A stretch of DNA of 49,116 bases from Desulfatibacillum sp. (GCA_016342355.1 JAEINP010000039.1:1-49116), one strand, 5' to 3'. Positions 35,539 through 44,758 are shown, counted from the first letter of the stretch. The notes: a model not told the origin generated them from the letters alone. Made by a program: numbers and translations.

Positions 35539-36285
35539 ATGATGAAAGCCTACGAACCCAGAACATACCGGTCTTTTTCCGCACGCAAAGGGTTGGAATC
35601 CTTTCGTGTGCAGGTTAAAGAGTCGGACCTGTGGATACAGGCGGACCATTCCCTGGAAAAAGAGGCAAAGGATCTTTTGCTCAAATGCCGGAGCCACCTG
35701 GAAGGTTTTATCGCCAGGTTTCCCGATTTTGCGACCACTCTGACCCCCTGGGAAATAGATGGCCCAGCCCCCCCCATCATTCGGTCCATGGCAAAGGCTG
35801 GCACGGTCGCAGGGGTCGGCCCCATGGCGGCCGTGGCAGGGGCGGTGGCCCAATATGTAGGCCAGGGTCTAAAGGATTTGACCCGGGAAGTGATCGTGGA
35901 AAACGGCGGCGATGTCTATGCCATGGTGGAAGGCAGCCTGTTTATGGGGGTTTTTGCGGGAAAATCTCCCCTGGCGGGCAAAATCGGTCTGCGTCTGGAA
36001 AGCCGGGGAAATCCCCTGGCCGTATGCACATCTTCGGCCTCCATAGGCCACTCCAAATCCTTTGGCAAGGCCGACGCTGTGGTCATTGTGGCTCAGGACT
36101 GCGCCCTGGCCGATGCTGTGGCTACCGCCGCCGCCAACCTTGTGGACAGCCCCAAAAATGTGACCCGGGCCTTGGATTTCGCCCGTTCCATTTCAGGCGT
36201 CACCGGAGTGGTATCCATTTGCGGCAGCCAGCTTGCTACCTGGGGGGACCTGGAACTGGCCCCTGTGCAGGCAAAAAGGCCTTGA
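35539..36285 (+). CDS. UPF0280 family protein (ApbE-like fold)
   Basis: 248-aa protein matching the UPF0280 family, known mainly from methanogens and Desulfobacterota. VIVENGGDVYA resembles the ENGGD motif of ApbE flavin transferases, and ASIGHSKSFGKADAVVIV and DAVATAAAN are family blocks. No catalytic role is established for the family; FMN transfer is only suggested by the fold. Two ATGs lie in tandem at 35539 and 35542; neither has a clear ribosome site. It follows the dGTPase-like gene by four bases. Confidence 0.85.
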   Translation: MMKAYEPRTYRSFSARKGLESFRVQVKESDLWIQADHSLEKEAKDLLLKCRSHLEGFIARFPDFATTLTPWEIDGPAPPIIRSMAKAGTVAGVGPMAAVAGAVAQYVGQGLKDLTREVIVENGGDVYAMVEGSLFMGVFAGKSPLAGKIGLRLESRGNPLAVCTSSASIGHSKSFGKADAVVIVAQDCALADAVATAAANLVDSPKNVTRALDFARSISGVTGVVSICGSQLATWGDLELAPVQAKRP

Positions 36286-36297
36286 GTTTTCCTATAT

Positions 36298-36331
36298 AAA
36301 ATAGTAAACCTGCTTATGATTTTACTATTTT
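36298..36331. repeat. AT-rich perfect inverted repeat, 11-bp arms
   Basis: AAAATAGTAAA and TTTACTATTTT are perfect inverted copies with a 12-base spacer, just after the UPF0280 stop and about 65 bases before the HIT gene. It lacks the GC stem of a terminator; it could be an operator for the HIT gene. Confidence 0.55.
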
Positions 36332-36396
36332 CTGCTGTCAGTATCCGCAGGCAAATGTCTGCCGAGGACCTTGGGCTTACAGGAACATAAAAACGC

Positions 36397-36888
36397 ATGA
36401 AAACAATGTGGGCGCCTTGGCGCATGGAATACATATTGGGGGACAAGGAAAAAGGCTGTGTGTTCTGCCTTGCCAAGGACACCAACACAGACCTGACCCT
36501 GTTTATAGGGGAACAGACCATGGTGGTCATGAACAAGTTTCCCTATACCAACGCCCATTTGCTTGTATGCCCCATCCGCCATATTTCCAGGCTGGATCAG
36601 TTGTCCGTTCAGGAAATGGGCGTCCTGACCAAAACGGTTGAGCAAAGCATTGAAATATTAAAAAAAGTCATGAATCCTGATGGCTTTAACGTCGGACTGA
36701 ACCTGGGCAAGGTAGCAGGCGCCGGAGTGGAGGAGCACCTGCACTTTCATATCGTGCCCCGGTGGTTTGGCGATGTGAACGCCCTTGCCGTATTCGCGGA
36801 CGTGAGGGTGATTCCCGAACACATTCAGGCCACCTATGCCAGCCTTAAACCCCATTTTGACAAAATGGATCCCAAGGCATGGGAATAG
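36397..36888 (+). CDS. HIT-family nucleotide hydrolase/phosphorylase
   Basis: 163-aa histidine-triad protein with HLHFHIVPRW as the active triad and CVFC near residue 25 as a zinc-binding pair. The opening WAPWRMEYI is typical of bacterial Ap4A phosphorylase-like HIT proteins that split dinucleoside polyphosphates or nucleoside phosphoramidates. It follows a 111-bp gap containing the AT-rich inverted repeat. Exact substrate is not predictable. Confidence 0.93.
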   Translation: MKTMWAPWRMEYILGDKEKGCVFCLAKDTNTDLTLFIGEQTMVVMNKFPYTNAHLLVCPIRHISRLDQLSVQEMGVLTKTVEQSIEILKKVMNPDGFNVGLNLGKVAGAGVEEHLHFHIVPRWFGDVNALAVFADVRVIPEHIQATYASLKPHFDKMDPKAWE

Positions 36889-36919
36889 CCGGTTCCGGGT
36901 CACAGAACAGTATAAAGCG

Positions 36920-36939
36920 CGGCCCGGTGTACCGGGCCG
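36920..36939 (+). repeat. GC hairpin between the HIT and LapA-domain genes
   Basis: CGGCCCGG and CCGGGCCG form a perfect 8-bp stem with a TGTA loop. No T-run follows, so it is likely an mRNA hairpin rather than a terminator. Confidence 0.5.
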
Positions 36940-36964
36940 GATAATCCCTCAACGGAGGAAAGTT

Positions 36965-37384
36965 ATGAATTATTTTAAGGCTGGCCTTGTCGGAGTATTG
37001 GGCGCCGTGTGCATCATGGTGTTATTCCAGAACGCTGAATTCTTAAAAGCCCCCTACTCCCTTGGGGTGGATTTTAAACTCTCCGATGCCTGGGTATACC
37101 ATACACCCGAACTGCCCAACGGGTTGTTCCTGTTAATCGCTGCCTTTATTGGACTGCTGGTCGGGTACGGCATCACCATTCCCGGCTGGCTTCGCAACAA
37201 AAAGGCATTGAGGAAGAATAACGACCAAATTAAGGCGCTATTGTCTCAGGTGACTGAGTTGAAAAACAGGCCGGCGCCGAAATTCACCCTGGATTCGGAA
37301 GAGGAAGCGGGCCGGATCGAAGAGGCCACGTCTTCCGAGAATATGCTTGAAGATAAGGATGCCCGGGAAACAGTCACCCAGTAG
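36965..37384 (+). CDS. LapA-domain (DUF1049) inner-membrane protein
   Basis: 139-aa protein with two membrane helices (residues ~5-22 and ~55-78, NGLFLLIAAFIGLLVGYG), the pattern of LapA/YciS proteins, which help lipopolysaccharide assembly in E. coli. A cytoplasmic coiled coil and an acidic tail follow. ATG at 36965 follows GGAGG; the open frame upstream is spurious. It lies just before mutS. Confidence 0.75.
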   Translation: MNYFKAGLVGVLGAVCIMVLFQNAEFLKAPYSLGVDFKLSDAWVYHTPELPNGLFLLIAAFIGLLVGYGITIPGWLRNKKALRKNNDQIKALLSQVTELKNRPAPKFTLDSEEEAGRIEEATSSENMLEDKDARETVTQ

Positions 37385-37417
37385 AATATACAGCGGAGGT
37401 CCGGCGATTCCAGCCCC

Positions 37418-40087
37418 ATGAGTGCCCCAAAAGCCACCCCCATGGTACGGCAGTACCTGTCCATCAAGGCGGAGCATCCTGACGCTATTCTGTTTTTCAG
37501 AATGGGCGACTTTTACGAAATGTTTTTCGAGGACGCCGAAAAGGCCTCCAAGGCCCTCGATATTACCCTTACCTCCCGAAACAAAAACGACCCTGATCCC
37601 ATACTTATGTGTGGAGTTCCCCATCACTCTGCCAATGGTTACGTGGCCCGGCTCGTGGAGCAGGGCTTTAAGGTTGCCATTTGCGACCAGGTGCAGGACC
37701 CCTCGGAAGCCAAAGGCCTGGTGGAGCGCAAGGTGGTCCAGGTGGTCACTCCGGGCATGCAACTGGACGGTCGATATCTGGACGCCAGCCAGAACAACTA
37801 TGTGTGCGCCGCCGTAGGGGGTAGAGGCGGAATAGGTCTGGCTTTCCTGGATGTTTCCACCGGAGCTTTTCTGGTCACCCAGATTTCCGGCATGGAAGAC
37901 GCATTCCAGGAAATCCTTCGTATGGGACCCAAGGAATTGGTGCTGCCGGAGAAATTTGAGGAAAACCCCAAGGCCGCCCAGGCCATGAGAATGGCTGCTC
38001 ATCTGCCCCTGTCCCGCATGGAGCCCAAGGACTTTGAGCCTGCCAGGACCAAAGATCGGCTTCTGGAGCATTTTAAAACGCGCTCCCTGGAGGGCTTTGG
38101 CATCCAGGACATGCCCCTGGCTATCCGGGCCGCCGGCGCCCTGCTCCACTATGTGCAGCAGGCCCAGCGCAAGGAAATCACCCATGTAAGCAAAATCCCC
38201 GCTTATTTCCAGGATCAATTTCTGTGGATAGACGATAACAGCACCCGCAACCTGGAATTGATAAAAAATCTGCGCATTGGCAATCGGCAGGGCACCCTGA
38301 TTTCCGTGCTGGATAAAACCGTTACTGCCATGGGCGCCCGGCTTATGGGCTATTTGCTGCGGTATCCCTTGATTGATCCCCAGGCCATCAACCTGCGCCT
38401 GGACGCCGTGGAGCAGGCAAGGGACCTGGCCCGGGTCAGAGATCTGGTTCGGGAAGCCCTCAAGGACGTACACGACCTGGAACGCCTCCGCAGCCGGGTT
38501 GCCCTGGGCCACGCCAATGGCAGGGACTTGGCCGCCATGGGGGAATCCCTCAGACAGTTGCCCGGGTTGTGGGCGTTGCTAAAGGAAAACTTCCAGTCTC
38601 CCCTTATTTGCGGAGACGCCACGGACGACAATCTCGCCGACGTGGCGGACCTCATTGAGCGCTCCATCCGGGAGGATTCCCCCCCTGGCGTCAAAGACGG
38701 CGGCATGATCAAACCCGGCTTTAACGAAGAACTGGATGAGCTGGTGGCCCTGGCCACGGACGTGAAGGGCCTCATAGCAGGCCTGGAAGCCAAGGAAAAG
38801 GAACGCACAGGCATCACCACCCTTAAAGTCCGTTTTAACAGGGTGTTCGGCTACTACATAGAGATTTCCAAAAACCAGACCAAAACCATACCAGCCCACT
38901 ACGTGCGGAAACAGACTCTGGTAAACGCCGAACGCTACATTACGGAGGAACTGAAAGAGTTTGAAACCAAGGTCCTGGGCGCCGAGGAGCGTCGCGTTTC
39001 CCTGGAATCTAACATTTTCAGCCAAATCACCGACCGGATAAACGCAGAAAACAACCGATTGGAAAAAGTCTCTCATCTGCTTGCATGGGTGGACGTGCTA
39101 ACCACTTTGGGGCATGTGGCGGACCATAACGGATACTGCCGACCCGTGGTGGATATGGGCCAGACCCTGGACTTCCAGGACGGCCGCCATCCCGTTGTGG
39201 AAAAAATGCTGCCGGGCCAGCGTTTTGTGCCCAATACCGTCACCATGAACAATGTGGACCAGCAGATCCTCATGATCACCGGCCCCAACATGGCTGGCAA
39301 GTCCACGGTTCTGCGCCAGGTGGCCCTGACGGTCATCATGGCCCAGATGGGGTCGTTTGTCCCGGCTGAAACGGCCATCGTGGGGGTGGTGGACAAAATT
39401 TTCACGCGGGTAGGGGCGCTGGACAACCTTTCCCAGGGCGAGAGCACCTTTATGGTGGAAATGCAGGAGACCGCCAATATCCTGAACAACGTCACCCACC
39501 GGAGTCTGGTGATCCTGGACGAAATCGGGCGGGGAACCTCCACCTTTGACGGCCTTTCCATAGCCTGGGCTGTGGCGGAATACCTCCATGATCTTAAAGG
39601 GCATGGGGTGAAAACCCTTTTCGCCACCCATTACCACGAGTTGACCGACCTGACCAAAACCCACCCAAGGGTCAAGAATTTCAATATTGCGGTCAACGAA
39701 TGGAACGACGAAATCATCTTTCTCCATAGCCTTGTGGAAGGGGGAACCAATAAGAGTTATGGAATTCAGGTGGCAAGGCTGGCGGGAATACCTGTTTCTG
39801 TGATAAAGAGATCTAAGCAGGTTCTTCAAACCATTGAGGATAGCGAGGAAGCTAGGGTCGCTTATTCAGTCAAGGTGTCAGGAAAAAGCGCCAAAAAGGA
39901 CCACCAGGTCCAGTTGAGCCTGTTTCCCACCCCTGGAGACCTTGCGGCCAAGGCCTTGGAAAAAATGGATATTAACTCCATGACCCCCCTGGAAGCCATG
40001 AACGTGCTAAGCGAACTTCAGCAGCGGGTCCAACGGCCTAAAAAGGAAGTCCCGGGCAATTCCACGGAAATCGAAGACAAAGAATAG
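37418..40087 (+). CDS. mutS: DNA mismatch repair protein MutS
   Basis: 889-aa mismatch-recognition ATPase. The N-terminal mismatch-binding motif region is FRMGDFYEMFFEDA (Phe-X-Glu), clamp and lever domains fill the middle, and the ATPase has Walker A TGPNMAGKST, ESTFMVEM, Walker B LVILDEIGRGTSTFDG and ATHYHEL. The length is usual for MutS1. The only nearby ribosome site (GGAGG) lies 18 bases before the ATG, which is unusually far; no alternative in-frame start is available. mutL is not in the window. Confidence 0.97.
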   Translation: MSAPKATPMVRQYLSIKAEHPDAILFFRMGDFYEMFFEDAEKASKALDITLTSRNKNDPDPILMCGVPHHSANGYVARLVEQGFKVAICDQVQDPSEAKGLVERKVVQVVTPGMQLDGRYLDASQNNYVCAAVGGRGGIGLAFLDVSTGAFLVTQISGMEDAFQEILRMGPKELVLPEKFEENPKAAQAMRMAAHLPLSRMEPKDFEPARTKDRLLEHFKTRSLEGFGIQDMPLAIRAAGALLHYVQQAQRKEITHVSKIPAYFQDQFLWIDDNSTRNLELIKNLRIGNRQGTLISVLDKTVTAMGARLMGYLLRYPLIDPQAINLRLDAVEQARDLARVRDLVREALKDVHDLERLRSRVALGHANGRDLAAMGESLRQLPGLWALLKENFQSPLICGDATDDNLADVADLIERSIREDSPPGVKDGGMIKPGFNEELDELVALATDVKGLIAGLEAKEKERTGITTLKVRFNRVFGYYIEISKNQTKTIPAHYVRKQTLVNAERYITEELKEFETKVLGAEERRVSLESNIFSQITDRINAENNRLEKVSHLLAWVDVLTTLGHVADHNGYCRPVVDMGQTLDFQDGRHPVVEKMLPGQRFVPNTVTMNNVDQQILMITGPNMAGKSTVLRQVALTVIMAQMGSFVPAETAIVGVVDKIFTRVGALDNLSQGESTFMVEMQETANILNNVTHRSLVILDEIGRGTSTFDGLSIAWAVAEYLHDLKGHGVKTLFATHYHELTDLTKTHPRVKNFNIAVNEWNDEIIFLHSLVEGGTNKSYGIQVARLAGIPVSVIKRSKQVLQTIEDSEEARVAYSVKVSGKSAKKDHQVQLSLFPTPGDLAAKALEKMDINSMTPLEAMNVLSELQQRVQRPKKEVPGNSTEIEDKE

Positions 40088-40107
40088 CCTTCATAGCGAG
40101 ATACCGG

Positions 40108-41907
40108 ATGCCTTTTTTTGCGGGAAACAATCAGAATTCACCAAGTCGGAAGGGAATTTCCCTTGTTCCGGCTATTCTGGTTTTCCTGATCATGGTTTGG
40201 TGTTCAAATTCCGTACATGCCTGGGCAGGCAATCCCAAGGCGCTCTTTTGGGAAGCTCAAAAATGCAGCCTGGATCTTAAAAAAAGCCCTCACAAACAAA
40301 AATATCGGGACCGTTGGATTATCTGCATCCAGGGTTATTTGAGGGTGTATAAGACAGATCCTTCCGGCCCGTGGGCGGCTGCCGGGCTTTATGAAGCCGG
40401 GGTGCTTTACGAGGAGCTCTACCAGCTTTCCCAAAAAAGATCAGACCGGACCGAGGCCATTGATCTCTTCCAGCGCATAGTCAAACGCTTTCCCAAAAGC
40501 GCCTATAAGGGCAAAGCCCAGGACGCCCTGGCGGAAATCAACCAGATCCGATCCCTCAAAAGCCAAACCATTGTAAGCCCCATGCCTACAATTGTGGAAT
40601 TGCCTTCCAAGGATCCGCCGCCCGAGCCTGCGTCTGCGCCTGTAACGGTTCCCGATCCCGCACCCGAGCCGGACCCCATTTCCGCCCTGTTGATGGATCC
40701 TTCCTGCCCGGAACCGCCCCCGGACCCGGTGGCGGGCGAAGCGGGCAACGCCATGGTCACCGGACTGCGGTATTGGTCCAGCAACAGCTACACCCGGGTG
40801 GTTATCGACGCGGACAAGGACACCCAGTTTGAGCATCACCTATTAAAAAAAGACCCATCGTTGGGCAAGCCTCAGCGACTTTTCGTGGACATGAAGCACG
40901 CCAGGGTGAGCAAGGGCCTGGACAAGGCCGTCACCATCCAGGACGACCTGTTGAGCGGGGTTCGGGCCGCCCAGTATGACCAGGGAACCGTCCGGGTGGT
41001 GGTGGATATCAAATCGTTTAATTCCTACAAGGTCTTTTCCCTGAAAAACCCCTTCAGGGTGGTCATAGACGTTCGGGGAGAAAAAAAGGAAACACCCCAG
41101 CCAGTCGCATCGGCCAGACCGGCCCTTCAAATACCGGACGAACAGGGCAAGGTGCCTGCCGGCGCCATCGCCACCCAGTTGGTCCTGGGGGTCTCCACCA
41201 TAGTGATTGACCCCGGGCACGGCGGCAAGGATTACGGGGCGCCTGGAGCGGTCAAGGGGGTGCATGAAAAGCACGTGGTCCTGGCGATCGCCAAAAAACT
41301 GGCCAAAGCCCTGGAAGAGCAGACACCGTGCAAGGTGTACCTGACCCGTGACACTGACCGTTTTCTGACCCTGGAAGAACGCACGGCCATGGCAAATACC
41401 AAGAACGCCGACCTGTTTATTTCCATCCATACCAACGCCCATAGGGACCATTCGGCCTACGGCATCGAAACTTATTACCTCAACCTTGCCACAGACGATG
41501 AGTCCATTCGGGTGGCTGCCCGGGAAAACCAGACTTCCGCCAAAAATATCAGCGACTTGCAAAGCATTCTGGACAGCCTCATGCACAACAACAAGGTCAA
41601 CGAGTCCCAGCGTCTGGCCTTTTCGGTCCAGAAGGAAATCTGCGACAACCTGAAAGTAAAATACTCCAATGTCCGAAACAAGGGGGTTAAAAAGGCGCCG
41701 TTCTATGTGCTTTTGGGCGCGGAAATGCCCGCCGTTCTTGTGGAGACATCTTTTATCAGTAATAAACGGGAATGCCAGCGGCTGACCTCGGACGCCTACC
41801 AGGACAAACTGGTGGAGGGAATCATCCATGGGGTGAAAGAATACGTCAAGCAACTGAACCCCACCATGACCGGATGGACCGGTGATAACCAAAAGACATC
41901 GGGGTGA
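40108..41907 (+). CDS. amiC: N-acetylmuramoyl-L-alanine amidase with AMIN domain
   Basis: 599-aa exported cell-wall hydrolase that cuts the amide between muramic acid and the peptide. A signal helix (residues ~20-39) is followed by TPR-like helices (~45-150), a Pro/Glu/Asp linker (~160-205), an AMIN domain (~212-330, targeting to the division site) and an Amidase_3 domain (~385-590) with zinc ligands in VIDPGHGGKD, an early glutamate in VHEKHV, SIHTNAH and the late glutamate in VLVETSFISN. AmiC-like order of domains; the extra TPR part is common in Desulfobacterota. The ribosome site is weak. Confidence 0.9.
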   Translation: MPFFAGNNQNSPSRKGISLVPAILVFLIMVWCSNSVHAWAGNPKALFWEAQKCSLDLKKSPHKQKYRDRWIICIQGYLRVYKTDPSGPWAAAGLYEAGVLYEELYQLSQKRSDRTEAIDLFQRIVKRFPKSAYKGKAQDALAEINQIRSLKSQTIVSPMPTIVELPSKDPPPEPASAPVTVPDPAPEPDPISALLMDPSCPEPPPDPVAGEAGNAMVTGLRYWSSNSYTRVVIDADKDTQFEHHLLKKDPSLGKPQRLFVDMKHARVSKGLDKAVTIQDDLLSGVRAAQYDQGTVRVVVDIKSFNSYKVFSLKNPFRVVIDVRGEKKETPQPVASARPALQIPDEQGKVPAGAIATQLVLGVSTIVIDPGHGGKDYGAPGAVKGVHEKHVVLAIAKKLAKALEEQTPCKVYLTRDTDRFLTLEERTAMANTKNADLFISIHTNAHRDHSAYGIETYYLNLATDDESIRVAARENQTSAKNISDLQSILDSLMHNNKVNESQRLAFSVQKEICDNLKVKYSNVRNKGVKKAPFYVLLGAEMPAVLVETSFISNKRECQRLTSDAYQDKLVEGIIHGVKEYVKQLNPTMTGWTGDNQKTSG

Positions 41908-41911
41908 CATC

Positions 41912-42463
41912 ATGCCGCCGGAAATCATTTCCATTGTAGGCTTTTCCAACTCAGGCAAAACAACTTTGATGGTCGCCCTCATATCCTGCCTCAAAACCCG
42001 AGGATACCGCATAGGGACCATCAAACACGCAGCCCACGGGTTCGACATGGACCGGTCCGGCAAGGATTCCTACAAGCACAAACAGGCCGGCGCGGAGGGG
42101 GTGGTGGTGGCTTCGGCCAAGCGGATCGCCGTGGTCAAAGAGGTGGATCACGACATGTCGCCTGTGGAGATCGCCCGGGCTTTTTATGGGGACATGGACC
42201 TTGTGCTGGTGGAAGGATTCAAGCGGGAGAATCTTTTCAAAATCGAAGTGCTTGGCTTTGACCAAAATCCGGAGCCCCATTTTTCCGACCATCCCAAGCT
42301 CCTGGCTACGGTGGGTGCGGGCTCTCCCAACAACCCGCCAGTCCCCCATTTCAGCTTTGACCAGGCCGACGCCCTGGCGGATTTTCTTGTCCGGTCAGGT
42401 GCTATTTCCAAAGGGAAAAAATCCCCCACGAACACTCATACCAAATTGCTATTAACTGAGTAA
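41912..42463 (+). CDS. mobB: molybdopterin-guanine dinucleotide biosynthesis protein MobB
   Basis: 183-aa P-loop GTPase that assists MobA in forming the guanine dinucleotide of molybdenum/tungsten cofactors. Walker A is GFSNSGKTT; GTIKHAAHGFDMDRSGKDSY and DLVLVEGFKRE are family motifs. ATG at 41912 follows GGGGTGA; an in-frame GTG 30 bases upstream is less likely. The last ~10 residues (THTKLLLTE) extend past the usual end and stop seven bases before the inverted-repeat element. Confidence 0.93.
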   Translation: MPPEIISIVGFSNSGKTTLMVALISCLKTRGYRIGTIKHAAHGFDMDRSGKDSYKHKQAGAEGVVVASAKRIAVVKEVDHDMSPVEIARAFYGDMDLVLVEGFKRENLFKIEVLGFDQNPEPHFSDHPKLLATVGAGSPNNPPVPHFSFDQADALADFLVRSGAISKGKKSPTNTHTKLLLTE

Positions 42464-42469
42464 GTTCCA

Positions 42470-42562
42470 CGAATTGGGGGGACACGATCTTTATCTCAAC
42501 CATCTAAATTTATTAGCTATTATCGTTGCTTCAGGAGATAAGAGTCGTGTCCCCCTAATTCG
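42470..42562. repeat. MITE/REP-like imperfect inverted-repeat element
   Basis: A 28-base left arm (42470-42497) and a 28-base right arm (42535-42562) match as inverted copies at 24 of 28 positions, with a 37-base AT-rich centre. The arms share GGGGGACACGA / TCGTGTCCCCC cores. The differing bases look like mutational drift. It has no coding capacity. Such elements are typically mobilised by transposases encoded elsewhere. Confidence 0.7.
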
Positions 42563-42609
42563 AATCTACTTTTGTGAACGCAACTTGGTATCAATCCATC
42601 AAATAAACT

Positions 42610-43818
42610 TCATATTGTCTGTTGCAAAATTTCCAGCAACTTGCGGTAGGCGTCCAGGGTGTGCTGGACGCAGTCGATGCGGATGGTGAAGGTCTTGGAT
42701 CGGATGCGGACGGCGCCGGTCACCCTTGGGTCTCCCACAAACAAGGTGGAATGCTGGTTGGTGTACTGGAGGGAAACTAAATTGGCCACAGCCAGATCAA
42801 TGGCTTTCAGGTACCTTGCCTCCCGCTCCTTGTCGCCCATTTTCCGGGCCATATCCAGGGCATAGGCCAGGGATTCGGTGTATACCCCGTCCGAGGCGGA
42901 GTGGGCCTTGGTGTATCGGCTCCCCTCCGTGGCGGCGAACCGGCCGGGATATTTTTCCCTGTCCTGGATTTTCAACAACTCGTCATTGAGTGCGAAAATG
43001 GCCTGGGGATAGCGGGGGTCCAGGGTGATTGCGTACAAGGCGCTCAGGGACATGGTGTGCCAGGGAACATAGAATGGCCGGTAATTCTCGGCCATATGGG
43101 TGACGTAGTGATCCAGGTAATAATCCTGGGCCTTGATCGCCAGTTCCAGAGCCAGAGAGTCTTTGAAGCGCTGATAATGCTCCACCAGACCCAGGATGGC
43201 CTCGCCCGAATAATAGGACAGAAGGTATTCCTCATCCATCATGTCCTCTTCGGGCGGCTCAACAAAAAAGGCCTTAAACGACCCGTCCGGCGCCATGAGT
43301 TCCTGGATTCCCCGCACAAGGCGCATGGCTTTGCGGTGATAGCGTTTTTCCCCGTCCCCTTGGGCGACGTAGGGGCTGGCGGCTAAAACCCGCAGCGCTA
43401 TGCCGCTGGCCCCCAGGGATGCCTTATCATTGAAATGGATGTGGGCGATCCCCCCTTCTTCCTTGTACCAATGGGTGAAAATATGGCTCAGATTGTTTTT
43501 GTGGGCGCTCAACAGGGACGGATCATGGGTTGCAAGCTCTCCCAAAAGGCGGGCGGCCATAAGCTGGCGAATGGCGTTGTTGGTCTGGGCGTACTGGCGG
43601 CGAACCGGGTCGTACATGTACACAAAAGTGTTGTCCGGCTGGAGGCTTCCCAGAAACCATGATTCGGCCAGGGTGTAGGATTCGGCGATGGTCCGTTTGA
43701 GCCTGGAAATATTCACCCCATCCTGCCCGGAAAGGGATTCTGAAGCGGGCGTGTGGGGAGCCTGGGCAAGCCCAATAACCAGGCAAACAAGTATTGCCGC
43801 CGCCGTTCGCAGGGGCAC
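42610..43818 (-). CDS. secreted helical-repeat protein, function unknown
   Basis: 402-aa protein with a signal peptide (hydrophobic residues ~6-20, AQAPHTPASE cleavage region). The rest has repeated helical segments and motifs such as YYSGEAILGLVEHY, SDGVYTESLAYAL and YRPFYVPWHTMSLSALY, which recall alpha/alpha-toroid glycan-active enzymes, but I cannot assign a family. The start is GTG three bases after the HDOD stop; its AGGAG site lies in the HDOD 3' end. It is the last gene of its run and precedes the MITE-like element. Confidence 0.75.
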   Translation of the reverse strand: MPLRTAAAILVCLVIGLAQAPHTPASESLSGQDGVNISRLKRTIAESYTLAESWFLGSLQPDNTFVYMYDPVRRQYAQTNNAIRQLMAARLLGELATHDPSLLSAHKNNLSHIFTHWYKEEGGIAHIHFNDKASLGASGIALRVLAASPYVAQGDGEKRYHRKAMRLVRGIQELMAPDGSFKAFFVEPPEEDMMDEEYLLSYYSGEAILGLVEHYQRFKDSLALELAIKAQDYYLDHYVTHMAENYRPFYVPWHTMSLSALYAITLDPRYPQAIFALNDELLKIQDREKYPGRFAATEGSRYTKAHSASDGVYTESLAYALDMARKMGDKEREARYLKAIDLAVANLVSLQYTNQHSTLFVGDPRVTGAVRIRSKTFTIRIDCVQHTLDAYRKLLEILQQTI

Positions 43819-43821
43819 GGT

Positions 43822-44682
43822 TTACATGTCTCCTAAAAGGGCTTCCGCAGCCTTGTCCAGTTCGCGTTCGCTATCCCGTATAATACCTTCCAACTGGGTG
43901 GCGCTGACAGGCGAATGGTCCTGATAGGCCTGGTCCAGGCCGTAGAGCAGGGTGTCTGTTCCTGTGCCTGTGCCTCCCAGCATGACCGCATAATCGGCCA
44001 GATGCACTGCATAGACCAGGGACATGTGCTCGGGGTCGGCTTCAGACGGGTGATGGTGATGGTGGACCACTTGGCACAGTGCCTCAGGCAGATTCCATTG
44101 TTCTGCCAAAACTCCCCCAACTTCGCAATGGGTGGTCCCGGTGATTTCCATTTCAGCGGCCAGGAAATCCGGAGGCTCGTGGGCTTTGGCAGCCTGCTCC
44201 AGGACCTCGCCGTGGCCCTTCAAAAAGGCGGAAATAACGCCCTTGCCCAAATCGTGCAAAATGCCCGCTGTATAAGCGACCTGGGGATTGACCCCCTGGC
44301 GGGCGGCCCGGGCGATTTCCCGGGCGGCGATGGCCGTACGCAGGCTGTGCCGCCACAAGGCGCCCCGTTCCGAATTGTAGCCTTCCAGGGGATCGTGAAA
44401 AATATGGGGGACGCACAGGCCCATGGCTATACCAGCCACCATGTTACCTCCCACGTACGATACGGCCCGTTCCACGGTTTCTATTCTTACGGACAGGCCA
44501 AAGGCCGCGCTGTTCACCAAACGCAAAACATTGCCTGTGAGCACGGCGTCGTTGCGCACCACAGCCACGATTTCAGCAATGCTGTGGTCCGGATCCGAAA
44601 CAATGGACATGAGCCTGCTGGCGCTGGCGGATAGGGGCCGCATGTTGCTGACACTTTGTAGGATGGCTTTTTTATCGGTCAT
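43822..44682 (-). CDS. HDOD domain signalling protein, paralog of the chemotaxis-cluster one
   Basis: 286-aa single HDOD protein. It shares long blocks with the product of 4338-5210: MSIVSDPDHSIAEIVAVV, NVLRLVNSAAFGLSVRI, GALWRHSLRTAIAAREIAR, HDLGKGVIS and GGTGTGTDTLLYGLDQAY. HDLGK keeps an HD pair, and a HHHHH run (VVHHHHHPSEA) replaces the YHHAPS of the other copy. ATG at 44682 follows AGGGG; the upstream in-frame start lacks a site. It lies outside any chemotaxis cluster and precedes a secreted protein gene. Confidence 0.88.
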   Translation of the reverse strand: MTDKKAILQSVSNMRPLSASASRLMSIVSDPDHSIAEIVAVVRNDAVLTGNVLRLVNSAAFGLSVRIETVERAVSYVGGNMVAGIAMGLCVPHIFHDPLEGYNSERGALWRHSLRTAIAAREIARAARQGVNPQVAYTAGILHDLGKGVISAFLKGHGEVLEQAAKAHEPPDFLAAEMEITGTTHCEVGGVLAEQWNLPEALCQVVHHHHHPSEADPEHMSLVYAVHLADYAVMLGGTGTGTDTLLYGLDQAYQDHSPVSATQLEGIIRDSERELDKAAEALLGDM

Positions 44683-44758
44683 ATTTAACCCCTGGAGATG
44701 GATTGTCATCACGAGGGTGCAGATCAAACCGTCGACAAACCCTGGCCCGGGCGGTGAA

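Noticed and set aside
40843-42063. 406-codon open frame on the - strand
   Set aside because: It spans the amidase and mobB genes on the other strand and shows no family motif.
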